Source: Heterocephalus glaber (lineage: Eukaryota; Chordata; Mammalia; Rodentia; Bathyergidae). From it: a stretch of DNA of 64,000 bases. The notes beneath the pieces are model-generated. The model searched no databases and was not told the DNA's origin. It worked only from the letters and a program-made list of their open reading frames with translations. Within the stretch, counting starts at the first letter, position 1. Each line of letters starts with the position of its first letter. The translations under genes and the position numbers were made by a program. Below, in pieces: positions 36,700-47,749 of this stretch. The stretch lies in NCBI RefSeq assembly GCF_000247695.1, contig NW_004624734.1:15679894-15743893 (forward strand). Reading direction: 5' to 3'.

Positions 36700-38940
36700 T
36701 TATGCGTAATCATCACCTTTTTCTTCCTCAAATAAGTACAACATATATCATCTCCAATATTTAAATAGAACTGTTTAACAGGAATAGATTTATGTGACAA
36801 AAGTGATAGCTAAGCCTCCTGACACACATGCACACAAGAAACATGAAAGCTAACATTCAATTGTAATATAAAGAATGGAAAAGAAGTAAGATTTTTGTAA
36901 TTGTTTTTGTTTTAATGTGTAACAGAAATGTATAATCTATATGTGGTTCAAATTCAAAACTGTTGATATCTGCATTGGTTAAAAGTTTAGGAACATATGT
37001 AGAAGAAGAAAAAGAACTGTTGTGTAGTTTTTTCACACTTTAAACAGTAATCCTCTACTACTTTCTATAAACAAATATAAAATCAGTTAATTATATATAC
37101 CACCAATACAAACCTCACGGTGTCTTCAACAATTTTTAAATATGAACATTTGAAAATGCTAAACATGAAATAATACTTCTCAGTAAAAAGCAATACACAA
37201 TAGGTAATATAAAATATCTGTATTTGTGCTTGTATCAACATGATGAAAGCCTTAAATTTCCCTTTAACATATCAGCCATTTCTTACATGATTACAGGAAA
37301 AAGTAATAATTTCTGGAACAGTATATTCCATGTCCTATATAGTCAATTTAAATTTTTCAATTTAATATTATGAATGTCTTACTTGTTGTTAAATTATATG
37401 ATCAATGGATTTGATATCAGTAAAATCTAGATGTAACTGCAGGTATATGTATCCACCCCTTCGCTGACTACAGTTGAGGCTATTCTCAGCTTCTCTGAGT
37501 TGAATCTTTGTACTCATCATAGTAACAAGATACACTACCCAAATCACTTCATAGAAACTTATGGACAAGGTTGTGATATATCACATATAATAGATATGAT
37601 TTCTGAAACTCGCTAAAGAAAATATTACATATACATTTATTTAGTTGCATAAATAATGTATCTGTAAATCATATTATTTTCAGAATGTACTTGTATAATT
37701 AAAATAGTGGCTTGTCCATCCAAAATTTTCCAATTCATTGAAATAAATTTGTTAATTCTTACAGCACTAGATCGAGTTCTCTTTTGATGATTTCTCATTG
37801 TTTTAATTTATTTGGAAATTTTTCACAAGGGTTACAGAGCTAATCAATAGTTGATACATCACTTGCCTGTAATATAACCAACAAAACTGACATTCCTCAG
37901 TGTTTATAACTGACTTCTGTTTATATCAAATAAAATTATGTTCATATGTATATATGTGATATAAAGTAAAATTAAATATCACTATTATTCATAGAGTACA
38001 ATAACTTATCAAGCTGTTCATGCCTCCCTAATTGTCCAAATACAGTTTCCCCAAGTGATGTTAAACTATTTTAGATATAGTTTCCTAATGTTGTCCTCCA
38101 AACTTTAAATGAATATCTTTACAACTATTCAGTTATTTGTCAAATTGGCGTATCATCTGTTGATTGCCTCTTACTAAGTGAAAGTTTAATATTCTTGCAT
38201 TTGCTCCATTACACTGCGCTATATACCTTAACCATATCTTATCATTGAGTTTCTATTACAATATTTGGCTAAATTAATAGTTTTTCTTATTTTTATTCTT
38301 AAATTTTTTCACTTACTGTGCAAAGCAGCTGGTGGGACATTGTTACTTCAATTCTTGTGTCTTTAGATTCTTGGAGATTAGTGTAGAACTGGTAAAAATT
38401 TCTGTCAGTATAACAATGGAAAATTTGCATGAGTTCTTCAATTATCAAATGTTCTAGCTCTGCTTTCAGCATTATCTGGGATAATTTAATTTATAATAAT
38501 TTGATTTGTAAGACTTGCTTTTGTGTTATTTAAATAACACTTTTTAAGAACATTAATGATGTTATTTTAAAATGTTCTGCTTCTGGCATTGATTCTGAAT
38601 TTTTTTATTTGTATGGATCTTTATCAATGTGCACATTTTTTTTCAAATAATTAACAATTTCAGCCATCTATTATACTGAAGAGAGACTCACTAAAACCCT
38701 GACTGATAAATATTTGTGTGGAAGCATTTTGCTTATTCTTCAGGATCTTTTCATTTTTTCACAGGTAAGTTCTTTGTCATCTGCTTAGAGTCATCTAACT
38801 GAGTAAAGATTTTTGTTGGTAAAAAGCAGTTTGTCATTCAATGTGGTGATTTGTTCTTTGTAACTCTGATTTCTTCTGCTCTTTTTTTTTAATGTCTTTA
38901 TATTTCCAACCTCCCAGAGTTTATTTATCTATCCCCCAAA
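36700..38940. other. AT-rich DNA, mostly unassigned
   Basis: No gene seen. 38270-38930 may include old LINE-1 sequence, but I could not match it with confidence. A 21-nt segment (38743-38763) between an acceptor-like and a donor-like site is too short to support. Confidence 0.35.
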
Positions 38941-38949
38941 AATTACTTT

Positions 38950-39135
38950 TATGCCAAGCTTGTTGGTGCAAGTTTGTAATCCTAGTTACCTGGAAAATTT
39001 AAGTGGTAGAATAGCAAGTATTCAAGGCCCACTTGAACAATTTAGGGAGACTTGGCCTCAAAATAATTATTAAAAAGGGCTGAGGATTTAGGTCAATGCA
39101 AAGGTCCCATGTTCAATCCTCAGTACTGAAAAAAA
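38950..39135 (+). mobile_element. B1-ID dimeric SINE
   Basis: B1-like half ('gttggtgcaagtttgtaatc', 'tcaaggcccacttgaac') joined to an ID-like half ('gggctgaggatttaggtcaa', 'catgttcaatcctcagtact'), then an A tail that runs into a TA array. Decayed relative to the monomeric SINEs. Confidence 0.8.
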
Positions 39136-39137
39136 AA

Positions 39138-39170
39138 ATATATATATATATATATATATGTATGTATATA
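39138..39170. repeat. (TA)n microsatellite at a SINE tail
   Basis: TA run with two TG steps that grew from the A-rich end of the dimeric SINE. Confidence 0.9.
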
Positions 39171-39179
39171 AAGACTTCT

Positions 39180-41330
39180 GATGTTCTGCAAAAGTGGCCC
39201 AAAGGTACCTACGTGGCTCTGGAAGATTTTGTGTGGTGAGGAGCCTCAGGGATACAGCTTCATAGAGTTCAAACTCATCCCCACGATTTGAGGTCTGTGA
39301 AACTTTCCCTCTGTTTCTTGAGCTAGACGCTTCAAGTCCATATCCTTTTCCTGATTTTGTGGGGGAGAATCATAATGATTCTGAGAAAAATTTAATTTCC
39401 TATTCTTCTTGTCTATCAAATTATCAAATCTTTATACCTAATTTCCATTGTCCCAAACTTATTAATGTCACATTTTCTATTCTCAATAGATTTACATGTT
39501 CATGTGTTTAAAAACTCCTTTTACATTTTGTTTACAGAGAAGCCAACATAGTTAAGTAAGTTTAACTTGTCATACTGTATTTTTCTTTTAAAATATTATT
39601 TCTCATCAAGTTTGAAACAAATAAATACATACACACAGAGAGAGATTTTAATGTATCTTATAATGTCCCTGCACCAGGAAAACACAGATTAATATTCTGA
39701 CTCTGGACAGAATCCTGATAAAAATGACTACTGAAATGACTGTAGCATGGTACAATTTGAAAGTAGTCTACAAATTGAAAAAAATATTGCTAATTAAAAC
39801 TTTTTTGCATATAGTAGCTCCTTAAAAATGGGTGTACAACAAAGTTTGTTCTCAACTATATTTTAGTATGATGTGGTGATATGTCCTTTGATTAGCTCAT
39901 CCATCCCCAACGTGTAATCATAATTCCTATTTGAATGATTGAATTATTTTTAGCTTCAATCTTCTTTTGGCTTATTAATACAAAGTTTTGTTAATAGAAT
40001 ATTGATAATGTTTTTCTGAAAGGCTTTTGTGAAATTGTGATTTTAAATTTTTTTTAGTGAGCAATACTCATATCACATTTAAAATAAAATGTTTAAAATA
40101 GTTTCTTTAAAATTAAACTTTCAAAGAATTCACATTTACTGACCTTTTATTTCATCTTTCACTATCATTTACAAAGGATTTCCCAGAAACAAAGAGAACA
40201 AAGAAACATCTACTTAGACCAGCTCACATGTGGTAAATGACAAACTATTTTTTAATTTACCAAATTTTATTATTTATTCATATATTTTTATTTTAGTTAT
40301 TGGAAAATCATTTGTCCCTGAGATGATATTTTTGGAAAGTGGTAACAATTTTAAACTCAGTGCTTATATTTCTTTTTTCTTAGAAATGGAAAAAAAGAAA
40401 GCAATTTTAAAGGCAATTGTGTTTAAATTTGGTGTTGGTGGAGTTGGCTGAAGCATCTATTATATATAAATAAAGCATACCTGGTTGGGGCTTTAGAAAA
40501 GTTGTAATTCAATCTTTAGATTTCCACTTGCAATTTACGACTTCAACAACTTCAATGGAAATTACAGCTTAAAGCTCACCTGGGGCACTTTATTTTCTAT
40601 TCTTAAAACTTGAGGGGGTAAGGGAGAGCTAAATTCGTGGCAAAAAAAACCCCCACACTTATTAAATTGATGCTGGGAAATAAAATTTCTGGATATGTAT
40701 TTTAATAAAAAATCTAAAAAGTTTTCTCCCATTATTTTACCTATTTTATTTTAACCTTTCTTTTCTTTTTCATTCCATATTTTCCATTTTATAAATCCCA
40801 GATTGAAGTTAGAAAGAGTCCAATTGGCATTATAGGTATTTTGTAATAAAAAGTGAGCTACAATGAATATTCTAATTTTAAACACTAAATTCGGTCACCT
40901 AGAATGGGATCTGATCTTATACATTATTGTAAAATATTTTAAGAACAAAATTGAAGACATGCTACTCATCACAGGGGAAAATGATGCTGCATGCTTCTGC
41001 TGGTATTATATGTGGTTGATATCTAGCTTAGTGCCTTGGCACAATTTTTTCAAATGAGGACACCATAGGAGAGCCCTAGTATCCTTGGTGTCCTTATTCT
41101 ACTAATGATAACTTCCTTTTGCTGAAGTTAACTAAAATTAACTTGAGAGTTTTTAGACTTCGTGACACACATTAGTTATATATTATGTGAACCTCTGAAA
41201 GAAGCATTTCTAATTAAGCATTCAATATTTAAATTCTCATCAGAAAAAAATGAATCAAGCAAAAAGCAAAGACTAAAATTTCTATTCCTGTATAGATGTC
41301 TATAGGTTTTCACAAACAGAGAAATCTAAG
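39180..41330. other. AT-rich DNA, nothing assigned
   Basis: The open frames at 40230-40451 and 40863-41057 are short and without domains. No repeat named. Confidence 0.4.
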
Positions 41331-41334
41331 TTTT

Positions 41335-41700
41335 TAATGTGTCTTAGACTACTCAGGCTGCTAAAAGAAATGACAACAGATGATGATTTAAAAAACAAAA
41401 TAAGCAAAGGAAAAAAAAGAAATCTGTCTTTCTCAGTTCTGGAAGCTGGGTTGTCTAAGGTGTTGGCAGATTCTCTCTTAGTGAAGACTTGCTTTCTTGT
41501 TCATAAATTATGTTCTTACTACAACCTCATATAGAGAAGGGTACAAAGGACACTTTTTTGTCTCTCTTATCCTATTGTATTACAAAGAAGCTAAACTTAT
41601 TCAGGAGGTTCCACCCAGATAACCTAATCACCTCCCAAAGATCCCATTTCCCATTGTTATATATATTAAGTTTCAACATAAATTTTGGATGGACAATATA
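41335..41700 (-). repeat. MaLR-type LTR fragment
   Basis: Antisense MLT/MST-like order: 'gactactcaggctgctaaaa', 'tctcagttctggaagctggg', 'aggttccacccagataacct', 'aatcacctcccaaagatccc' and the 3' mirror 'catttccca'. Confidence 0.7.
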
Positions 41701-41709
41701 TTTGCTTTA

Positions 41710-42895
41710 TAAAAATAACCTTTCCTAAGATTTACTTAAAAAGTAATATGTGTCCTTGTTATTTCATCTTATAGTGAAATCTTACTAGACCTTTAAAATT
41801 TCTCAAAAATGTAATGTTATCAATGATATAGTAATATGGATGTGCACACATTGCTTATGATAGTATATGTTGCCTGTGAATGGGAGGATTCTTATTTGCA
41901 TTAAGAATTTGGAAAACATTCTTGCAAATGAGTTTTGAAAAATTTTAGCTAGTATTATGTCTGTGCACTATCAAATATTTTGTGAACTATGATGCCATTT
42001 AAATATTCCAAAGTAGTAATATGATTTGTGAAGACACAGCATGTTCACTCAGTGTGTAGTATAATAATCCACTAATAAAAGTAGTCATTATCAATTTGAT
42101 CTGATCACATTGGAATTTCTTATGATGAAATGTCTAATTTTGAAAAGAAGGATACAAAAGGGTATGCATAGCCCATTTGCAAATTTGTGGAAAATGAATA
42201 AAGGACAAATTGATAAAAATGCAAGTTTTGGCTACATCTTAATTTTTGTAGTGATTTGAATATTACTTGTTTGTCAATTTAAATGTATTTGTCATTTCCA
42301 CACACATTCAGCTTATTAACTATGAAGTGCTCATTCTTACCTAATTAATTTAAATTTATCATTTAAACCTTACTCAAATTATTCTTTTTTGTGCTTTCAT
42401 TAATTCTTAGGAAGATTGTATTGCCTTCCTGGTCACTATCTAGTAATAAAGAGACCAGTTCAATCTAATAACTCAAGTATCAATCTCATGCAATTAAAAA
42501 AAATTCTTCCTATACATGGGTCAAAATAAATCTCACAATCTTCTGTGGGCTAGAACACAGGTTTTATATCATTTTCTTATGTTTATCTTTTTCTTTCATA
42601 TTCATTACCCTGCCTGTCTACTATTCCTTCATAGTAGAGGTAGAAGAAAGCTCATGTCATAAACATCTGAAAATATTTTACCTTCATAATGCAACTGTAT
42701 TCTGCAGAAAGTATCCCCTGGATGTTGTGATACCCAAATGGTATATTCTGTCTTAAGTCATGGGTTCCTCAAACCATATACTGAGGATTTTCTACAGGAG
42801 GCTTTCGCAAATTAGTTGACATTATAATTTACCTTTTATGACCACCTTGCTACTGAGCTATTGAATTTAAAAGTAGACTTTCAGTATCTTTATGT
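41710..42895. other. AT-rich DNA, nothing assigned
   Basis: No gene or named repeat seen. Confidence 0.45.
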
Positions 42896-42904
42896 AGAAA
42901 CTAC

Positions 42905-43255
42905 CAGGCCCCTGGCAGCAAGTTCTCTGAAGAAATGCTCAATCGCTTGGAGGAGATACCCCTGGAGAGGAGCTACCTTGGCTCAAATGCTGTGCATTTG
43001 TCAAAACACTGCAGCAACTCCTTGACAATTTGACTCAGGAGCCCTGAATGGCAGTTGTATATGACAGTGGAGCTGACCCTGAAGGTCTTAGACAGTTGTG
43101 ACAATAGCAGCTTCCCAATTTAATCTCCCACACCTACATCAGTGCAGAGGGTGACAGCAGAGTGAGAGGTGGCAGACTCCCCTTTCCACAGCTTGTGGAT
43201 AGTGCAGCAGTGTTGACCCTCTCTCAGGGATCAGCTCTGTTGTGTCTCCATAGTA
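42905..43255. other. GC-richer island, origin unknown
   Basis: About 350 bases with far more G and C than the surroundings. The plus frame gives a 42-codon open stretch (QAPGSKFSEEMLNRLEEIP, then LERSYLGSNAVHLSKHCS...) ended by TGA, followed by a second stretch (LRSPEWQLYMTVELTLK...). It looks like a decayed retrocopy or an old LTR. I found no poly(A) or duplication and cannot name a parent. Confidence 0.3.
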
Positions 43256-43385
43256 ATTTCTAGGGCTTAAAATAAGAAACTACTGTACTTTCCATCATTT
43301 TCTAGTCAGCCAATTGCTGTATTACTAAATCACATTTTATTAAAAGTAACTACAGTCTTCTTTTTTTTTTTCTGTTTCTTAATAG

Positions 43386-43594
43386 TTCATCCTTCCTTAG
43401 ACCTACATTGCAACAATTCTAAACATTTTCAGAAAAATCTCAAAAGTCTTGTAGTTCCTAGAATATTACTAACCTCAAAAAGTAGAATGAAATCAATATT
43501 TGCTTTATTTTCCATCATTTCAAATGAAATCACTGGATTTCAAGACTTGGGAAGCAAAGAAGATCTTTTTATTGGTTATTTATTTAAGCACTAG
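43386..43594 (+). other. candidate alternative terminal exon
   Basis: A strong acceptor ('ttctgtttcttaatag') ends at 43385. With two bases taken by the preceding codon the frame stays open for 68 codons to TAG at 43592. That phase is the one left by the exon at 35772-35868. The encoded text (HPSLDLHCNNSKHFQ..., SNEITGFQDLGSKEDLF...) is not recognised. Codon content is AT-rich and no strong donor is present, so it could only be a last exon, or chance. Confidence 0.18.
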
Positions 43595-43599
43595 AATAA

Positions 43600-44480
43600 C
43601 AAAGCTATTCACTTACAATTAAAATTTAATAGTCAGTGGGATATCCTCTGCCCAGTACATGGAAAGCTGTTCTGTCACAAGAGAGTTGCTCAAAACCATA
43701 CCATCACTATAAGCACGATTTAACAGAATTATCAAAATTACTAAAAACCAATTTAATAAAATTACCAAAATGCTAAGATATTCTTATACATTAATTTATG
43801 TAGACATATTCTTTTTATTAATGGTATTTCTAAAAAGAAAAACAGTAACTGAATGTATTTTCCCTGCAGTGTTCATCTTTCTGCCTTAATATTAAGATTG
43901 AGTTGTTTTGCAGTAGTGAGTTATTTGGGACGAGAATCTAACATGTAACAACAGATCCTGGCATGAAGCACATTGTGCTCTTTTTGCTGCATCCACTACA
44001 TGCTCTTTTCCCCAGGCCCACAGTTTGTGGTGTAAAGAGGGAGGCAATGGCAAAGTCACCATTTACCATGGAATGTTACCAGTCAGATATACTACATGTT
44101 TGATGGTTCTCTTTACTTGTTTTCACCTTAGTCTAATTCCCTAGTGTTGTGGATTGTGAAATGAGGTAGACATTACCAGACCCAAGAGAAATGGCAGAAA
44201 ATGTTACTCTGAAATAGGAAAATTGACCAGAGGAACCATTGTTTTCTTTTTGGTAAAGTAAGACATGTAAACACTCAAAACAAACACTGTATTATTTCCC
44301 TTGACATTTAATTTTACTACCACTGGATCCTGTTGTGTTTCTATCCTGATAATAATTTGAAATGAGGTTGAGGAATGTCCATTGGGCCCTTCTACTTTGA
44401 AGAAAGAGGATCTGAACTTTTCAAGACAGAAACAAGCCTTAACATTCCTAATGCTATATAGGTCTTATTTGAGGGCCAAA
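43600..44480. other. AT-rich DNA, nothing assigned
   Basis: No gene or named repeat seen. Confidence 0.4.
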
Positions 44481-44559
44481 GAACTGTGTTGATTACACAT
44501 TGCTGTAAATTTCTTCTTTCTGTTGCTTTTAGTCTTTTAAATTTTTGTCTACTTTTGGG

Positions 44560-45245
44560 TAAAGATCATTTCATCTGTTTGAATGGCAATATATTATATG
44601 TTGATCTTTTATCTTGCAACCTTTCTAAAGTTAATTGTTCTTATGTGTTTGTGTGTGTGTGTGTATGTGTGTGTGTGTGTATGTGTATTAGGAAATTCTA
44701 CATACAGGAACAGATTATTTGTGAATAAAAATATGTTTACCTTTTTCTTCCGATTTGCATATCATTATTTTTTTTACTTTTTTGATTTCACTAGCTAGAA
44801 TTCTCAGTAAAATACTGAGAGGAATTAGAAAATTTGTGTATTCTTGACTGAATCCTGATTTCAGCTGGGGAAGGGAGGGTATTAAGTTTTTAACAGTAAG
44901 TATGTAATCCATAAATTTATATGGATGTCTTTTATCAAGCTGAGGTAGTTCCTATCTACTTCTATTTTTTTCATATATTGTTGTGACTGTCGTTTTAATG
45001 AACAGGTACTGGATTTTTCATGTGCTTCATAACTGTTGAGATACTCATGTGGTTTTGCCTTTTATTAAACTATTAGTGTGTTTAAAATTAATTCACTTTT
45101 ACATATTAAACCAGGCTTGTATTAGTTGGATAAATCTCATTTATCTATAAAGTATCATACTTTTATATGTTTCAAGATTCAGTTTTCTAACTGTTGTTAT
45201 GTGTTTTTGTATATACATGTATATACTAGGTTTTTAGCAAATAGT
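44560..45245 (-). repeat. LINE-1 ORF2 fragment
   Basis: Antisense LINE-1 ORF2: 'cttttatcttgcaacctttc', 'ggaaattctacatacaggaa', 'ttcttccgatttgcatatc', 'ctagctagaattctcagt', 'tattcttgactgaatcctga', 'ttgagatactcatgtggttt' and 'taaaccaggcttgtattag' follow the order of the reverse-transcriptase region read on the opposite strand. A TG array (44644-44687) has grown inside. The small plus-strand frames are artefacts. Confidence 0.85.
44644..44687. repeat. (TG)n microsatellite
   Basis: TG run with two TA interruptions inside the LINE-1 fragment. Confidence 0.95.
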
Positions 45246-45249
45246 TATT

Positions 45250-47305
45250 AAATGATGGAAGGTAAAAGAAAAATAAATGATACTATATTAGAGAACTGGA
45301 AAAACACAGCATCAGAGAAAGTGTGGACTTGTGAATATGAATTATTATCTCCATCCCTTCAATTGAAAGGCAACATACAAATCTCATACTTCAAAGTACT
45401 CTACAGACATATTTTACCTTCTATAACATATATGCTACCAGATACAGTCATTCTTAAACAAAATAATCATCCTCTGAGGAAGCAATATGAGAATTCTGTA
45501 AGAAATCCTTTTCTAGTTTAATCAAACCATTTTTTGTATTTATATATTTTATAAGCAAGGATTATGGCTTCGTCTTTACTAAAATCTCTTATCTGTGCTG
45601 GATTTAATCTAAAACAGAAAAATAAACATACACACAAAACGATTGCTTAATTTTATTTCTGCTTGAATGCTCTTTGAAAGTTATTCAGCAATTTGTTCCA
45701 GGTGAGAGTCAAAAATGAACAGTAAAGCCGGGGGCAGGGAAAATTTGATAAAGATTGGGAAATTGGCAAAGAGGTGAAGCTTTCCTCCACAAAATACTAA
45801 TCCATTACAGAAAATCAGTGGTGATTAAACTGAAGAATCCTGGAAGACACTAACTTGATCACAGTTACCACAATCAGAGATGGGACAGTTTGATACTGAG
45901 TGCCTCCTGATGATGTGAGTACAGAAAATAACACAGCATATTTGGTGTCCTTTCTGCCAAATATAAATAGCACGAGAAACATGACGAAATATTCAATGAA
46001 TGCAAATTGAGGAACCGCTTATAAAATGAAGGACTTATCCAAACTGCTGAACTAACGAAAGGTGGAGGAAAACTATGGATCCATTCAAAGTAAGGCATAT
46101 CACAGCAAATTCAATGTGTTATTGTGATTTGGAATCTGAATTGGAAATGAAGTCATCATTTTAAATGTTGGAAACATTTAGTGAGGATGTCTGTATCAGA
46201 TGGTAATGTTGAGGGTTGTACCAATGTTGACTTTCTGATTTAGGTAACTATACTGTGGTTATATAAAGTTCAGCCTTCCAGAGTGCAGTGATGACAGTCA
46301 TGTGCCACCACCCAAATTGTATTAAAAACTTATATTTGGTACGGTTAGTGGTGATAGTCTTGTATTGTCATATACATCTGAAGAGGGGGTTGAAAGATTG
46401 GACAAACGTTAAATGTATTAAATTTTAAACTTTATTATTTGTATTAGTACATATTTTTCATACATATTGATCACATTCATCTGCAGAATCTGAATAAAAG
46501 GCAATATTTTCTGCCGATTTTTCCTTTTAGTTATATATTTGTTATTCATTCAAAAATAAAATTATTAAAAATAATTGTACAAGAGTATATTGAGAATCTG
46601 CCACATACCAAAATAAAGTGAGGAGAAGAGTGTTAGGAGACTTCATACTGCAGATGCATTTCCTCCTTTGGAGGCTTCCTGTACTTCATCCAGTGGTGAC
46701 TGCCTCACTTTGCAGAGGTCTACACTCCAAGTGCTAAAGGGATGGCTTTGCTTTGCTGAAGTGAATCAAGCCTAAGATCTGTTTCTTCCCACCACCTTTA
46801 GTTTGTAAGAATTTTAATTAAATAGATCAAGGTTAATCTGCCTTGAAAAGCGGAAGCACAGAGAATACCAGTCTTATTGAAAGGTCCTCTACACACAAAT
46901 AATTTACTACTTCGTAGTTCTGTATTTCTGTTAAAATGCAAATATCTCACCTGAACAAAAGAAAACATTTGTACCTAAATAGTCTCCTGGCTTAATGATA
47001 CCCAACTTTTGTAGATTTTTTCACGTATTGTTTTAACAGCATTTTCACTAAATTCAGTTGTATGAATGTATGTGTACATGAAAAAGATAGAGACAGATGT
47101 AGATAGAGATAATTTTATATGTATGTTCTGCATATGACTGGATATATGTATATATATATATTTCATTTATACATCAACACAAACAAACATCATATTGGAA
47201 TTTAAGCAACAAAAATTCCGGAAGCTCTGTACAAGTGGTGGTTGTGATATAGGAATTCTATAGAAGACCATCTTCCTAAAAGGTTGAGGTCCTATTAGAT
47301 TTGTA
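45250..47305. other. AT-rich DNA, nothing assigned
   Basis: The 89-residue frame at 45252-45521 lacks any domain. A short TA run sits at about 47147-47162. Confidence 0.4.
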
Positions 47306-47311
47306 CCTTAT

Positions 47312-47745
47312 ATTACTCCAAAGATTCATGCATTGGAAGCTTGGGCCCCAATGCACAGTATGCAGAACTGATGGGCTTTTGGAAGGTAATTGGAAAATGA
47401 AGGTACTATTATTATCAATTAATTAATCCATTGACGAATTCATAGCTAAATAGGCTTTTAGGAGACGGAGTCCAATTGAAGGGATTGGGTCACAGGTGTA
47501 AATGGGGATTTTTTTCTTCTCCAGCTACTTCTTTTTGTGTTCTCAACCTGTCTACTTCATGGTTCCCATGAATTCAGTAGGTTTCCTCTGCAGTACCATT
47601 AATCCACACTGATTCTGTCTCACCATGGATTTAAAGCCAACTGGACATGGACTGACCACACTGAAGCCATTACCAAAAACTAAACTTTCTTCAAGCTGAT
47701 TTGTTCAGGCATTTTTCATAGCAACAGAAAGTCAACTAACATGGA
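47312..47745 (+). repeat. MaLR-type LTR
   Basis: 'gattcatgcattggaagctt', 'gggccccaatgcacagtatg', 'attgaagggattgggtcaca', 'accatggatttaaagccaac', 'ggacatggactgaccacact' and 'catagcaacagaaagtcaac' mark the full length of a rodent MLT1/ORR1-like LTR. Confidence 0.75.
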
Positions 47746-47749
47746 TTCA

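Noticed and set aside
38743..38763. 21-nt micro-exon in frame between the candidate exons
   Set aside because: Acceptor and donor exist, but the segment is itself pyrimidine-rich and too short to support from sequence.
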